In this document: in pieces, positions 37,401 through 50,600 of the stretch | Layout of the letters: the number at the start of each line of letters is the position of its first letter | Position numbering within the stretch: the stretch's first letter is position 1 | DNA from: Hetaerina americana | Taxonomy: Eukaryota > Arthropoda > Insecta > Odonata > Calopterygidae | DNA: 64,000 nucleotides | Assembly: GCA_022747635.1 (NCBI GenBank) | Contig: JAKTNV010000005.1 | Span: 35,822,336-35,886,335 of the forward strand | Direction of reading: 5' to 3' | Notes under the pieces: model-generated | The model's input: the letters and a program-made list of their open reading frames with translations, nothing else | What the model was told of the DNA's origin: nothing | Database searches by the model: none | Position numbers and translations under genes: made by a program

Positions 37401-40400
37401 GCGGTGGAAGACAGTGCGAAGATATGGAAATTTACAAAGCAATGGTGAAATGCGCTGTGTTATTTCTATGCTTGGGGTGAAGTCAAATCGAAGATTAATT
37501 TGGGTTGAGTCAGAAATTCGAAAGAGATCAATGAATGTCGCTCAAAGACAGTTATGTAGCCTCTTTTGGGGAAAAAGAGTAGCTTCTTAAAAATAATATT
37601 ACAATCCGTCTCATGCAAACAACGCGGACAGTAAGAAATGGAAAAGGAGAAGTAAAAACCGTTCGCAAAACAAATAGAATTATGCTGAATGGAATTAGGG
37701 AGGAATGCGGAGGGCGAAAGGATGAGGGACTCATGAAGGGCCACGGGAGATGAGGAGGGAGAATCGAGGGAGAGGTTGGGAGGAGGGATGCAGATGTCTC
37801 AAGGCGGGTGGCCAAGTAGAGCCCAGTGCCCTTGATATGTCGCCTGACAAAAGTGTTTCGGTCGCGGAAGAGGACCGCAAACGAAAACAATAAAATGAAA
37901 TTTACGAGAGCAGTAGATGAATAAAAAAAAGGGAGCAGCGGGGCTGTTGGCTAGCTAGCGGGCCACACATACATAATACATTCCATTCGACGGTTAAGAG
38001 AGAAAAGGAAACTGGAATACGCATAATAAAAAAGCCACCGCCTACACATTTCCCTCCAAATGTATGTCGCGTTTTTATATATACATATATTCACTCCCAC
38101 TCGCCGCTCGCGCCATATTTTGCGTGCGAATGTATGCAAATATATGTCCTTTCAGCATAGTTCATCTCGCTACGATTACTTCCATTCCTCTCTATCTATC
38201 TAACTATACAAACCCAGTCTGTGGTGTTCAGTCCTCCCAAACTATTGTACCACCCTTAGGAACGTAAAGTAGGAAGGAAACTTTACTAATATTTCCTTAG
38301 AAGGGAATAAAGAGGACAGGAAATGAAGAAAGAGTAAAACCTTCGACGAGTTACAGCTCCAGGGTCGCATTGATGGGTTTGAAGGGCCTTGGAACTGTAG
38401 ACAGAGGAGCAAAGGGGGAAAGTCAAAGACAGTGGATCCTCCAAGGGTAGGTTTGTTGAGGAAAACAGGCGCAGTGAATGAGAAGGGGGCGGACAGAATG
38501 AACCAAGATAAAGGGATTATACCTTTTCCACTGAATATCGGGTTATGGAAGGAGTTTTATGGAAGACCGCAAGGGTTATACTGGGGCAAGGGTTACGGTT
38601 TAAGGCAACGAAAAGAATTTCAAGTAAGAGCAAGAGGGAAGCGGGAAGCAATACATGAAAGAGAGGATCCATTGTGATTTGTTGTGATACGGCGCTGCCT
38701 AACAAGGACATGGGTTGGAGGGAAAGTAAAAATAAGGTAAAAAGAAGCAGTGTACACTTTCTTAGGACGTTAAATGGGCACTGAAGTAATCGGAAAAAAA
38801 TACGGAATAAATCACGGTGGTGGGGAAATCTATAGATTTCACCGTATTTAAATTTAAAAACACTGCAAAAATCCTTAAATTCGGAAATATCGGAAATTAT
38901 TTGCGAAATGATTAAAACTATGAATCACCATATTGGATTCTCATTTAATTTTATTTATTGGCAGTACTAGCCAGAACAGATGCGAATTTACCAAAAGAAA
39001 GAATTAGTGATGGTATCGGCAGAAAATTTAAAAAAATAAGTTCCAATTTCTATGTCCAAACCATTGCTCCAATATGGATGAGACTAGCTGAAAAAACAAA
39101 CAACTGTTTCACAATGGCATTGCAGTACGATCAAAAGTTTTTAACTATTTCATCATTTTCTAGTTGTCAAATTAGTCGGACTAGACTTCAATGCATACAA
39201 AGCATATTAAATCCGAAGATGAACAAAGGAAATAATTTTTCTTATGCAAATTACACTTTTGCAGTGGAAGTTAAATTAAATATCGATATTATTCTTAGAA
39301 GAGGGAATGCACAAGATATTTGGAGATTAAGTATTAGGAAAATAAGTGAAAAAGGGAAGCAGAATCAAGAAAAGAGAAAGGTGTAAAAAATAAGAATCCT
39401 AGAGTACATAAAAGGATGTGAGATCGAAGGAAGAGAAGAAGTTGCAGGGGGAATATTTTTTACTGAAGGAGACGATGGAATAAGGATGAAGCTCATTTCG
39501 ACTCTTTTATCCCTTAATACCGCCCTCTATTTTTATGCCTTTTCCTCTAGCACTCTGGATACGGCTGGCATTCTGCAACGTTGGAGAGACTCGAGTGGCT
39601 CCTCGTTTGAATTTTCTTGGCGTCCAAAATCCTTTCATGGATAACCAGCTCCTTATTCAACGGTTTTTGAGCAATCAATGACATGATGAAACGATTTATT
39701 CATGTCTTATGTGAACTAGCGGTGGATATCCACGTAAAATATTCACGATGCTTTTAAGTTAAATAAATAAATAACTTTGACATTAGACCAAGTTAGTTAT
39801 CCATAAGCTGTTACGATACTGATTACGGGCAGTTAGTTTCTATCTCTTATTTTGGTTAAAAAAATATTGTTTCTAATGCCATTGGTTAATAGAAAAAAAT
39901 AAAAAAAACGCCAAAAATCAGAGGACGTAACTTTTTCCATGCTCTATTACGCCCATAGCCTATAAGTATATGTATATTGATTTCTACAAATTTGTAAATT
40001 TAGATATTTAAATAATCAAACGGATTACATCGGCGATGAAAGTACAATTATTTCAAATCCATCATTTATCAATTATGGTGTTTTTCAAGAGTGAATATGA
40101 GTATTTGTAAAAGACAACCTGCATTGATAGAATAACTGTTGTCTAGCTTTACTTTAATGGACGTCTTTTATTGAAATTAAACTGGGGAAAAACGAGTACG
40201 ATTTGCGACTAAAACCGATGGCAATGATTAGTTAAAGGCTGATATAGCTCTAGAACATTCAGGATAATCATTCACGTCTTTCCTCATTTCCGCATTTAAA
40301 CACATAATATTTGGAGCTTTCCGACTAATAACCAGAGAATATGTAGACTTTTTATTCCAAAAAGTTCACCTGGCTGATCCTAATTATAGTGTGCATTTGC

Positions 40401-40495
40401 TGTCAGACGCAACGAGAGGGTTAAGTAGAAGTGAATAATGGCTATATCCAAAAGCGAAATTCCCATACTTAACAATCTTAATTTATTTTCCCTTT
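37400..40495. other. Mixed stretch without a recognised gene
   Basis: The part up to 37900 has overlapping low-value frames. A 142-codon frame (+, 38958-39386) has a normal amino-acid mix and a possible splice acceptor (TTATTTATTGGCAG, ending at 38963), but no ATG at its start and no recognisable domain. An open frame of this length is expected about once by chance in a window of this size. The rest is AT-rich. Confidence 0.45.
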
Positions 40496-41950
40496 CATTC
40501 ATACATCAAGGCATCCATCTCCCCGTCGTCTACTCTGTCCACCTCCCGCAATTCCCTCTGCTTCATCTTTTTTTATCGCAAGGAGAAGGTCCGGGAACGG
40601 GGACGCCTTTACCCAGCATGCCACGGACGCTCTCACCCCCGTTTCCCGCGGACCATTCCCTCAATGCATCCGACCTTCCTCCCCTCCCCACCAGCCCTCC
40701 CCCTCCAGCCTCCCCTATTGGATTTATACGATTCCATAATCGCGAGCATATTTCATTACGATCACCCTTTTTATCCTCCCCCTTTCAGGTCGAACTCTTT
40801 TCATGCCCGGGCTCCGGAATTTCGCCGGGCGGTCGTGGTTGGGACAGCGGGCTTATGTGGGTGGAGAGTTTAAGAAAGGGAAAGAGATAGGGAATGGGGG
40901 ACGGAGGGCGGGAGGAGGAAGGGCAGAAGGGCGGACTAGGAGGAGATTGTGACGCGATGGGATGAGTGGTGAAAGGGATAAAAAAACGGCATATTTGAGA
41001 GAAGAAAATGTCCCTTCCGAAGCGCCATCGCCGTCGTCCAGGAAAAGGGGGAGGGGTTGGAAACGGGGAGGTGGGGTGGGTGGGCTGGTGAAGACGGACG
41101 GAGGGGAGGAGGCTCGGGGATAGGTGGGGGAGTTGGGACGGATGGGTGGGAAATGGGGAGGGGGTTGGGAAGGGCAGAAAGTATGGGTTTTCGGACTTGT
41201 CGTCGTCCCGAGGTCCGGAAAGCGAGGGCAAACAAATTATGACAGTGTCCGAATGAGGGTGGGCATAAGTAATGCGGTCCAAAGGGATGGGAGTGGACAA
41301 GCAGTGGCTCCGGCGAGGAGGAGCACGGGGGTGCGCCGAGGGAAAGAAGGGGCAGCGAGGGGGGTTGGGAGGGAAGGCAGATGGGAGCGCTCTCCGTGGC
41401 AGTGTCCACGTCGTCGTGAGGGTGAGATTTCACCGCCGCCATCGTCCACCACTCCCTTTCTTCTCCTCTTTTTTAATCTCACCGCCACATATTTCATTGG
41501 CGTTGCCCCCTTCTCTTCGGCGGCGTTGGCGGCGGCGGGAGCGGCGGCCGGGGCCTTGGGAGGGCGGGTAGGGAGACTCTCGTTGGGTGCTGAGGATTGG
41601 GGCAGGGGGGGCTAAGGAGCGAGGCCGGGGGCGGATGAAGGAATGGGGTCGTCTCGGGAGGGAAAGTGAGCGGGTGGGTGGGCCGAAAGAAGAGGAGATA
41701 AGAGAGGCGTGCGGGACGGAGGAGGGCGGGGGCGTAGTTGGGGAGGGGGCTGGGGGAAAGGGGGGGGAAGAATCGAGCGCGTGGTGGGCCGCCCGTGAAG
41801 CGGGTGGAATTGGTGCGCTGCGGAGAGAGGATGAGAAGTAGAGGAGGGAACCAGCAGGAGGTGAGGACGGGGAGGGAAAATATGGAGGGGAGCGAGCCGA
41901 AGTGCGAATGACGCTAATATTTGAGGAGGCAGGCATTGGAGGGTCACCTA
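40495..41950. other. GC-rich island 8, pyrimidine then long purine tract
   Basis: C-rich pyrimidine sequence (40505-40800) switches to G-rich purine sequence (40860-41400), then after a short pyrimidine segment (41440-41480) purines continue to about 41900. Frames of up to 203 codons run on the minus strand as Pro/Ser-rich chains and on the + strand as Gly/Arg/Glu-rich chains, many overlapping. It includes a strong G-quadruplex-capable run. No gene is called. Confidence 0.6.
41065..41084 (+). other. G-quadruplex-capable sequence
   Basis: GGGGAGGTGGGGTGGGTGGG has four G runs of three or more with loops of 4, 1 and 1 bases, which fits the standard pattern for a stable G-quadruplex. Confidence 0.7.
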
Positions 41951-43385
41951 CGTGGGTTGAGAGAGGACACCAAATAAGGCTGTACGGGATGAGAGAGGTA
42001 ATATTTATGCTACTAATCTTGGGCGATGTGGAAATGACCATATTGGATTCAAAGCAACACCTTCAGAAATTGATTGCGACCAAGATGAAATAAAAGAGGA
42101 AATTACGAGTATTCGTATGAATAAAATCCAAACAAAATTAACTGGAGGTTTATCATTTTCTAATCTATCAGTTTAGTAAGGCAATAAAATATTCCCTGAC
42201 GATAATTTACATCATAATACAATATTTCCTCATTCATGTCGGTCGAAAATTCATCACTTGAAGAAAAAACGGATATTCGCTGATCAGCCGCAGACGTGTA
42301 TCATTCATCAAGCCATTACGCCATGGCTACGAAAAGGAGCATGGTATAATTTTTACGAAAATATGAAAAGTGAGGTCAACCTTTTTTTTGAAATACTTAA
42401 TTTCTCACATCTTCCAATTATTCCCTTCAGCATGATATCTATGTAGGTATTGATAACAACAACTCCTTAATTCACCGCTACGCGAAAATGTAATCGAGTT
42501 TATAACGTGGCTTTCCCACCTGCAAATAATGAGAAACCATCAAGATAATAAGATATACTTCAAATTTACATAATTTTATATTCCTAGCCTAATGATCTGA
42601 AGAGGGAACAGGAGCTCATGCATAAGAAAACGGAGCATTCAAATTTCCAATCGATTACCCTTCGCCCGAGTCCACTCTCCACCGGCCTCCTCCATCAATT
42701 TTCGGTCTTCTTTTCGACAATACTTTCCTCTCCTGCTGCCCTTGTTCTGACTCAGCATCATTCACCAATATTGTAAATGGCATCAATCTATTTCGGGAAA
42801 TTTTTTTCAAAAATCCTTTTTATTTGTCTAATAACAAAAATGGAAGGAGGAGAATTCTACCGAGTTCCAAAGAGTTAGGTTTCCGAGGAAGAATCTGAGA
42901 GACGATAGAGACTAAATGCAAGAGATGGAGAAGAAATATCTAGGAATAAGTCTTGTTCACACCTCACTAGTTGAAATGATAGAATATCCGTAATTAGCTT
43001 CGGAGAGAATTCATCAAGTAATAATAAATTAAGTGATACATCCAATGGAGATTAAATTACTGATTCCCAACAGTTGTGCAATTTCTAATAAATAATACTA
43101 CGAGATACTTGATATTTTTTAGCTATATTCATCAGATTAGAAAGCCACACAAGCTGTTTTCAGGCTCAAAAATAAAATTAGAACAAAAAATTTTCATAAA
43201 TGTACTTGTAGGCGAAGAAAGAGCAGTAGGTTAAGATAAACGAAAATCTCAATTCACGTTTTTCGAGGAAATTACGCGGTTAATGAGCTCAAACGTCATA
43301 GAAACGTGAGAAGTGGAGCAACCCTACTACAGAGGAGTTCAGAGGATTCATAAAGGAGGGCCATTCACTTTTAAACACCCGCAAA
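41950..43385. other. AT-rich stretch, nothing recognised
   Basis: Only short frames are present. No SINE or LINE signature was recognised. Confidence 0.5.
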
Positions 43386-44560
43386 ATGTCAGTGCCGAAA
43401 CAAAAAAAACAAGAAAAGCAGGGTCATGAAGAGAAGGGAAGATCCGACGACGATGGTGACCCCGGCTGGAAGAAGGGCTACAATCGGATGAAAGTAAAGG
43501 GATAGCGAGGTCTTAGGAGGGATGGGTTCCGGCGGGTGGCAGAGAAAGAGAGAATGGGGGTGGGCCGAAGGAAGGTATTTAAAAGTGAGGATGAGAATGG
43601 AGGTAAAAGGGGGAGGCGAGGTAAAACTGAGTAGAAGGAAGTAGATCGCAGAGGAGTGGACGGGACGGGGGAAAGAGATGGGGGTCGGAGGACGAAGGGA
43701 GACGGGGTAGGCGGCGAGGGAGGGAGCGGGGACAAGTCCAGAAATCAACGAGCCATCGGAACCGTTCATGAATAATTCTGGACCACCCCCGTAACCCAGG
43801 AGCGAGGCTTCGGATTGTCGACGACCGAGATAAAAGGGTTTTGGGGAGGAGAAGAGGGATGGAGAGAGGTGGAGAATGAAGGAGGCTCGGGGGAGGACTT
43901 TGAGGGGGTTACGGGTGGGGTGGAGGTGTGTTTCGGGGAGTTGGGGGAGGTAAGAAGACTCCGCAGAGGACAAAAGAGAGGGAGGGAGAGAACGACGCAC
44001 GAAGGGGTGGAGGGAGGAGTTTGGAGGTGAGGGAGAGAAGTTGGGGGGAGGGGAGAATGGTTATTGCGAGGGAAAGGGAGCTGGGACAGTGGAGTTTTGC
44101 GAGGTGGGAGAGGGAGGGATTTGGTGGAGAGGGATGCTGTGGGGAAGGATAGGAGAGGCCAGGGGAGGGGGAGGGATTATTTTTTCTCTCTTTTGGGTGG
44201 CTGTGGAGCTATCCGGTTGAGCCCCTGCGAATTTGCTTTGCAGGTCCCTCCGCGAGATGGGGTTTCATTCGATTAGAGCCTTGAGAGGGCCGAGGGAGGG
44301 AAGGCGGGATGGGAAAGGGTTATAGAAGGGCCGGGGGTGGGTAGGTGGGCTGGGGTGGCCGGGGAGAATGAAGGGGGAGGAAAGGCAGCGCCCGGAGTAA
44401 GACGGCCTCATTCCCTCCCTCCATCCTTTTTCTGGAGAATGGACTGAAGGAGGTGGGTGGGTGGACTGGGGCGGGAAGAATTTTTCCTTTACAGAGGAGA
44501 CGCTTCACGGAATTCATTGATGGCGCTCTCAAACCGCCTTCCTCAAAAGGTTAGCCGCAG
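43385..44560. other. GC-rich island 9, purine-rich on the + strand
   Basis: A nearly continuous purine-rich tract runs at 43490-44180 and again at 44285-44400. A 203-codon minus-strand frame (43389-44000) is Pro/Ser/Leu-rich low complexity, a direct consequence of the pyrimidine-only strand. A G-quadruplex-capable run lies at 44328-44349. Confidence 0.55.
44328..44349 (+). other. G-quadruplex-capable sequence
   Basis: GGG-CC-GGGGG-T-GGG-TAGGT-GGG gives four G runs with short loops on the + strand inside island 9. Confidence 0.65.
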
Positions 44561-44786
44561 CCAAAGGGATACGCACATTGGAAAGTGGGGGGAGCGTATC
44601 TCTCAATAGAGGTGGTTGGAATAGCAAAGGAGGATTTCATCGCCATAGATATATTTTATTGCGACCCCTGTAAAAATTGCAGAAACTGTATGATGACACT
44701 CAGAATGGATGTTATGGTTTCCTTTTCTTCTTTATTTGAGGTTCATGTAGATATCTATCTTATTTTCTCTTTTAACTCTATTATTA

Positions 44787-44988
44787 GCCGGCCCCGGTGG
44801 TAGCGAGGTAACGTCCTTGCCTGCCAACCCAGAGGTCGCGGCTTCGATTCCCGATTAGGTCGATTTTCCTCAATCTAGTACTTGGGTGTATATAATTGTC
44901 TTCAATATCGTGTCTAAGGGTTAGGTGGAGGAAGGGGTTATTAGTTTCAATCTCGCCCAATTAAGCCGATACATACAATAAATAAAAC
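44787..44988 (+). mobile_element. tRNA-derived SINE family B
   Basis: The head GGTGGTAGCGAGGTAACGTC (A-box region) is followed by a B-box-like GGCTTCGATTCCC (about 44839-44851). The body includes TCAATCTAGTACTTGGGTGT, then GGGTTAGGTGGAGGAAGGGG, then CAATCTCGCCCAATTAAGCC, and an AATAAATAAAA tail. The copy at 62411-62612 (minus) has the same order throughout. The copy at 11047-11230 shares only the first half. Confidence 0.8.
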
Positions 44989-44989
44989 G

Positions 44990-45955
44990 ACGGAGTAATT
45001 ATCTTACTAATAACGGCACCATAGCATTATTATGAATGATATATAAGTCCTAGAAATAATGTTATATCATTTCATCAAATGAAAGATATATACATACATA
45101 CATAATAATGAGATTAAATTTTCGGGGAAAAATTGAATGGTTAATGCACGGTCATGTCACAACTTATGGCATTACAACTTAAAATGTTATATTTAATGAC
45201 ATTTTTCACACATAAAATTAAATTTTAATGCATTCGTAAATCATAAATCGAACACGTAACTGATTCAAAAACAACTTTAAGCGGTTAGAGCAGGTCTTTT
45301 CAAAAAAGATCCCAAGGTTGATCAATGGAATTCTAGAATAGATTCTTAGTCAAATGTATAATTATAAATTTGTTTATACCCAATTAATGATGAAATATAA
45401 ATGTAAACAATACAATACAATCATTTGGTTAATAGAACGCATTAAGTATCAAACAGAAATTTAACTGGAAAAATTTACTTATCTTATCTCAAATACTAGG
45501 TAATTAGGAACATGCAAATAAACTATATAATATCGACCAATATTTTACTGAATCCTCGCTCTCTAACATATAGCCATGTAATAATTCGAGATGTCTTCAA
45601 ATGAATATTTATTTACTTTTAGAATGCTTTCGTGCAACAAGAAATGGTAATTTAATTAGTTACGAGAAAACTACGCTTCGAAAAAAGACTATATAAATGA
45701 TGATTTTAAAGTTGGGGGAGAACTAAAAATATTAAAGACCACTTGGAGAGCTGCTTTTTCTTCATTAGTCACAGAAAATTTAATAAATACAGCAAAATTC
45801 ACCTCGGCACTAAACAATAAAGACTAGAAGCGAACGCAATAATTTCCTTAGTGTATAATTTCTGTAATTAACTCCGTTTAAATCATGAAACCAGCCAAGA
45901 AATTTTTCGCCCCTAATTAAATGCCAGTTGGGAGTGGCAAAAGAAGGGTCGTCAG
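44990..45955. other. AT-rich stretch, nothing recognised
   Basis: Very AT-rich, with a short ATACATACATACAT run near 45088-45101. No coding or element signal. Confidence 0.55.
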
Positions 45956-47210
45956 GGAAGGAGGGTTAAGCCCAACCAATTGTCTCTCGGTCACTACACT
46001 CGACCCCCTCCTCCTCTTACTCCTCTTTTTCTCTCCCAAACCTTCCACCAAAAAAATAACCCGAGGCCCCTGACTGCATTAGGACTTCTGGCTGACGCAT
46101 GGCACTTATGGGGAGACATGACTCCGAAAGAGGAAGTTTGCGAATTGGCGGGGAGTGAGACAGAGAGGGAGAGAGAGAGGGGGGAGGGAGAGAGAGAGAA
46201 AGAGAGTGTTCGCTTGATGGGGACTCCGGAGTTGGAAGGAAGGGAGGAAGGAAAGAGAGTGACGGAGGAAGGGGACGGAGTGAGTGGGTGGAGAACAGGA
46301 GGAGGGAGAGAGGAGGGGTTCGCTAACGAGCACATGCAGGATAGGGAGAGAGAGAGAGAGAGAGAGAAAAAGGGACTCCCCTCCACCTTGCCCTCCTCTC
46401 CGTCTCCCTTCAACCCCACCCCCGCACACACAACCCCCTTCCATGGCACCCTATGCCACCCTGCCACCCACCATTTCCTCTAAAAGGGACAGGTCCCGCT
46501 AACCATTTCACCGGACGCCATTGCCGGAATCTCATTATGGAGATCGCGGGAGAGAAGCGGAGGAGCGCGCGGGGGTGTGGGAAGGGGGTGGAGAAGAGGC
46601 AAAATGGGGGAAGGGGCAAGTTGGGGATGGAAGAGTGTGGTTAGAAGTTGGAGGGAGTTTAGATGGCTATCCTGCCCATTCTGTCTGAGCGCGCGCGAGT
46701 GTGTGTGTGTGTGTGTGTGAGTGAGTGCCTGTGGACTAGTGTGGATGTGTTCGAGTGTGTGTGTGTTTTTGCATGCGCACAACACCCTGTCCCCTTTCCC
46801 TCGCATCTCCGGACCCTTGAGGGAAGGGGTCGCAAAATTCCGCCGCCGTGCCGCCTTCCCCCGTCCCACCCCCGCCGACGCTTTCCTCCAACTTCCCGCC
46901 GATCCTCCAGCGCGTCTCCTTCTTCCCTCTTTGGTCCCATCCCATCCCTCTCCTCCTTCCCTTTCTCAACTTCCGAATCAATTCTTTTTTGTCGTGCGCC
47001 ATCTTTCCCTTCTCCCAGTTGAGAGTTTTCATCGCCGCTCCCTCCCCCTCCTCCGTGCGGTCTCCAAGGCGATCAGAAGGGTCGGGAGAGATGTTGCATC
47101 CCGGTGCAGCCGCCACCTTCCTCGAATATCACGACCGAGCTCGTGAAATAGATGATTCTCAAGTTGCTCCGACTCAGAGGAGAGGGTAAAGTTCTCAAGG
47201 TTTGATGCTG
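45955..47210. other. GC-rich island 10 with (GA)n and (GT)n runs
   Basis: Strands alternate: pyrimidine at 45995-46060, purine with (GA)n at 46150-46215 and 46343-46368, pyrimidine at 46376-46480, purine at 46540-46640, pyrimidine at 46790-47070. A GCGCGCGCGA-(GT)n run lies at 46687-46719. GCATGCGCA (46771-46779) resembles an NRF-1/Ewg site and CGCCATCTTT (46998-47007) a YY1-like site. Many overlapping frames of 64-167 codons are low-complexity. It may be promoter-like, but no transcript is evident. Confidence 0.5.
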
Positions 47211-47374
47211 AAATCACCAGACTTCCACCCAATGATTTTTCAAATGAGGAATATGCACCTTCTAGTTCGTGCGAAACAAAATAAGCGGTCAGTAAATTGA
47301 CGGCTGACTTAGGAGATTGTATTTTTTTTAGTTCTCAATTAAAGGAATTCCTGCGTAGAGCAGATTTTGTAGTT

Positions 47375-47432
47375 GTGGGTACCGGACCTCTCCACTGAAT
47401 CATTTCAACCAGGTATTAACTACTGAGCCAAT
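47375..47432 (-). mobile_element. Decayed tRNA-like SINE head
   Basis: On the minus strand an A-box-like ATTGGCTCAGTAGTTAATAC (about 47413-47432) is followed at tRNA-like distance by GGTCCGGTACCCAC (47375-47388) at the B-box position. The body is not assignable to family A or B. It is read as an old SINE head or tRNA pseudogene. Confidence 0.5.
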
Positions 47433-47509
47433 TTAGACCTATCCAATTACTTGAATGTATTACATACTATTAATTGGCCAAACACAGAGAGATGAAACGT
47501 TTAAGAACG

Positions 47510-47512
47510 CAT

Positions 47513-47566
<54 letters not shown>

Positions 47567-47660
47567 CATATATACCTATATATACATACATATATATACA
47601 ATATACATATATATAAATATATATTCAAGTATATATGCAATATACATATAAATAGATACA
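47510..47660. repeat. TA-rich microsatellite
   Basis: A pure (TA)n part at about 47514-47559 is followed by a degenerate TATATACATATATA-type array to about 47660. Confidence 0.95.
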
Positions 47661-50600
47661 TGTTTTAACACAAAATTGAGCTTATCTGAGTTGGTATCAA
47701 TACATCGGTGGACTAGCTGAACTACAATGATTTTAGTTATTGCTTGAAGCACAAAATTCAGCTATTAAAACTAACTATAAAAATCTTAAATTACTAATAG
47801 CTAAGATACGCAAATTTTATTTGATGTATGAGAAATAGTAACTATAGCAAAATCTATTCCAGCAGTAAATATTCTAAAATGAAAAAGACTCTTATACAAT
47901 GGGATAAATATGCCATACTGAAGGAAAACTTCTGCACATAAGATTATTCATATTAATAAGCTCCAGATTTAGCGAAAACGGTACAAGTTAGATTGATTGA
48001 TATTTTACTTTATCCATTTATTAATAAATAATTTATTCGCCATTTTTTTGTTGATGAATATTCATTTTGGACATATTCATAACACTGAAAAGTAGCTTTT
48101 AAACATTGATCAATTTAACTACATATTAAGTAATACGTAAAATATATTTTGCATCTCATAAATAATTCAATTTCACAGTAGATGGAATATCGCAAATATT
48201 GCCAAGTAATAAAATAATTTTTAATTTCCTAGACATGAATAGTCATATCTTTGTCTGTATAGAGAAAAGTTTTTTTTGAATAATATGCGAAAGAAATAAT
48301 TTGCCAAAGCAATTACCAATCTCACCAAAACTTGAGGAAATGAAGTCAAAACGAAGGAGATAAATCCAGGCAGACAGTGACATGTAAATATGCTATTGAT
48401 ATTTACTCAATAAAAGTTAACGATTAGGAATATGGGGACAGTAACTCTGAGCTTTTGAATGAGGGCAAAATTTATTTATTCCATGGTTATTGCTCAGGAT
48501 GGTGGTATCCACTTATACTCCTTAAATACCAGATACTGTCCATTTTCTGGCTCAGAGAAATCTAAAACATTTTTACAGCATATAAGTAGGTCGGTTCCAA
48601 CCATTGCTCCTCTATCGCTATACAGTCATCAACTTTATCGTTTAATTATTTAGGATTAGATCGTTTCCTATTTTCCTTTTAATTGTTTCCCAACCATTCA
48701 TGTTCTGTGGGGATCGGTTTCTTTTTATACCTGTTTTTACCACATCCTTCAACCCCTACTCAGAGCCGGCCGATATGCATCACGATGGAGCACAATAAAT
48801 GCACTGCCATGTGAGAACGACTGAAAGTAGATGGGACGACTGCGATTAGAGTTAATCGTTTGAGATTTCCGGCGGTGCCCATGTAAATTTTCGTAAATAA
48901 GGCGGCAGTTTAATGATTACAAAGGTTTTATTCAGGGCTGAATGGACTTGAAGTTTGGGAGAGAAAACGCTTTTTCGACAATAAACTGTGGCGGTGAAAA
49001 CGAGGGGTACACTCTTCAAATAAATAAGGAGAGGTCAGTTTAAAGATATCCTCTTCAGCAATAAAGTACATAAAAGAATTTCTCCAAGAAATATTTCATC
49101 CTACACAAATCTGAAAGAGATATTGCACAGATCAATGGTTTGAGATAGTCACACTCCCAAGTTGTGCGGAGCCGAAACAACGCCCATTAAATTCGAAGGA
49201 CATCTTCGTTGAGATAAATTTCTTTCATTTAGCGAAAGGAACCAAGCCACAATCAATTCCATAGAAACGATAATTTTCCAGAAATTCAAAAATTTTTCGT
49301 TACTGATGCCTTTGTTACCACCATTTCATTTCAAAACGCTATTTTTATGATATTTGTTTGTGAGCTCTTTGATACTAACATGTGTCCTAAAACACGTTCG
49401 AATGACCCAAAAAAACTCTAGACAAATCCCTAAAATTGGCTTAATTATCAGTCGAGGATGTATTGTAAAAGTTAAAGTGATTGAGGTATGAAAAACTGTG
49501 ATGATAATTTTTTCTCGTAATGTTCCTTGCACAATGCTATATGCAAGTAATAAAATCCCTAGACACGAAGGTAAAACCACTTATAGGTAAATTAACTCTC
49601 ACCAATTGTACTGATAAAAAGGCTGAAATTCGGTATGAGCTAGAACCATGACCGACACATCACGCGAAAGAAAATATGACTATAATTCTAGATTATATAA
49701 TTTATCTATCCAATAGACATCATTATGTTCTCAAAAAACGCATTTATACGTGTTTTATCAGTAAAATGCCTTACTCTGTGTGCGTCAAAATAAAATTCTC
49801 ATCACCCTTAAAATGTTTACCCTAGATTATTCATGAATATTTATGGACTGATAGTACTTGTTTGGCAATGACCTTTAGAAACTTTATCCTTGTATGCATT
49901 CAAGGTTTGACACCATTTCTGAAACTGAAATCACATTTATGGAGAGGATATCATTACGTTAAAAATGCCTGAGTTCTTTTTACGATGAAAAATGAAAACT
50001 TAAGGACTTTATGACAATTCATAATGCCTTTCAATTACATATTTATAAATAGATTGACAACACCAATATTATCATATTGAGTGTACGGGCATTGTCGCCA
50101 GGGAAATAGCATTCCTGAGGGCTTAAAATTCGCTACATTTTCCGGGGTTATTTACGACAGAAACATTTACTTGTAACTGTAAGTATACGTATGTGTACCA
50201 TTATGCAATTTCTTTCATAAAACAATAACCTCGTTGAACAGAAGTATGATTAGTAATATTATAAATATCCTGAGGAAATTCAACCAAGAAATTCGGGGCC
50301 AAACATTTTAGGGCCGTCGAAAGTTTACTACTCACGAGGAGGAGTACGAGTCGTAAAACCTGGTTATTTTCTATCTTAATAGGAGTAAACCTGGCTTAAT
50401 AAAATTAGCTACTAACATTTTAACTGGGAGGGACATACGTGGAGAAGCTATTATGCATTCCGGAACAAAGCCTCACGGTGGCACGCAGATGTTGCTATTT
50501 TCCCTTCTGATAAATTGAACGCATATCGTATTGTCCCCTTCGTAGACGTTTTTTCACCAGTGAAAACAATGAAGTACACAGTAAATGATTCTTGCTGGAG

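Noticed and set aside
41430..42041. 203-codon open frame on the minus strand
   Set aside because: The translation is Pro/Ser-rich because the strand is almost pyrimidine-only. Several opposing frames are equally open.
43389..44000. 203-codon open frame on the minus strand
   Set aside because: It is a low-complexity Pro/Ser/Leu chain that follows from the purine tract on the other strand. No domain or splice context is seen.
45980..46483. 167-codon open frame on the + strand
   Set aside because: It is dominated by Arg/Glu repeats encoded by (GA)n, with two minus-strand frames of similar length overlapping. It is a composition artefact.
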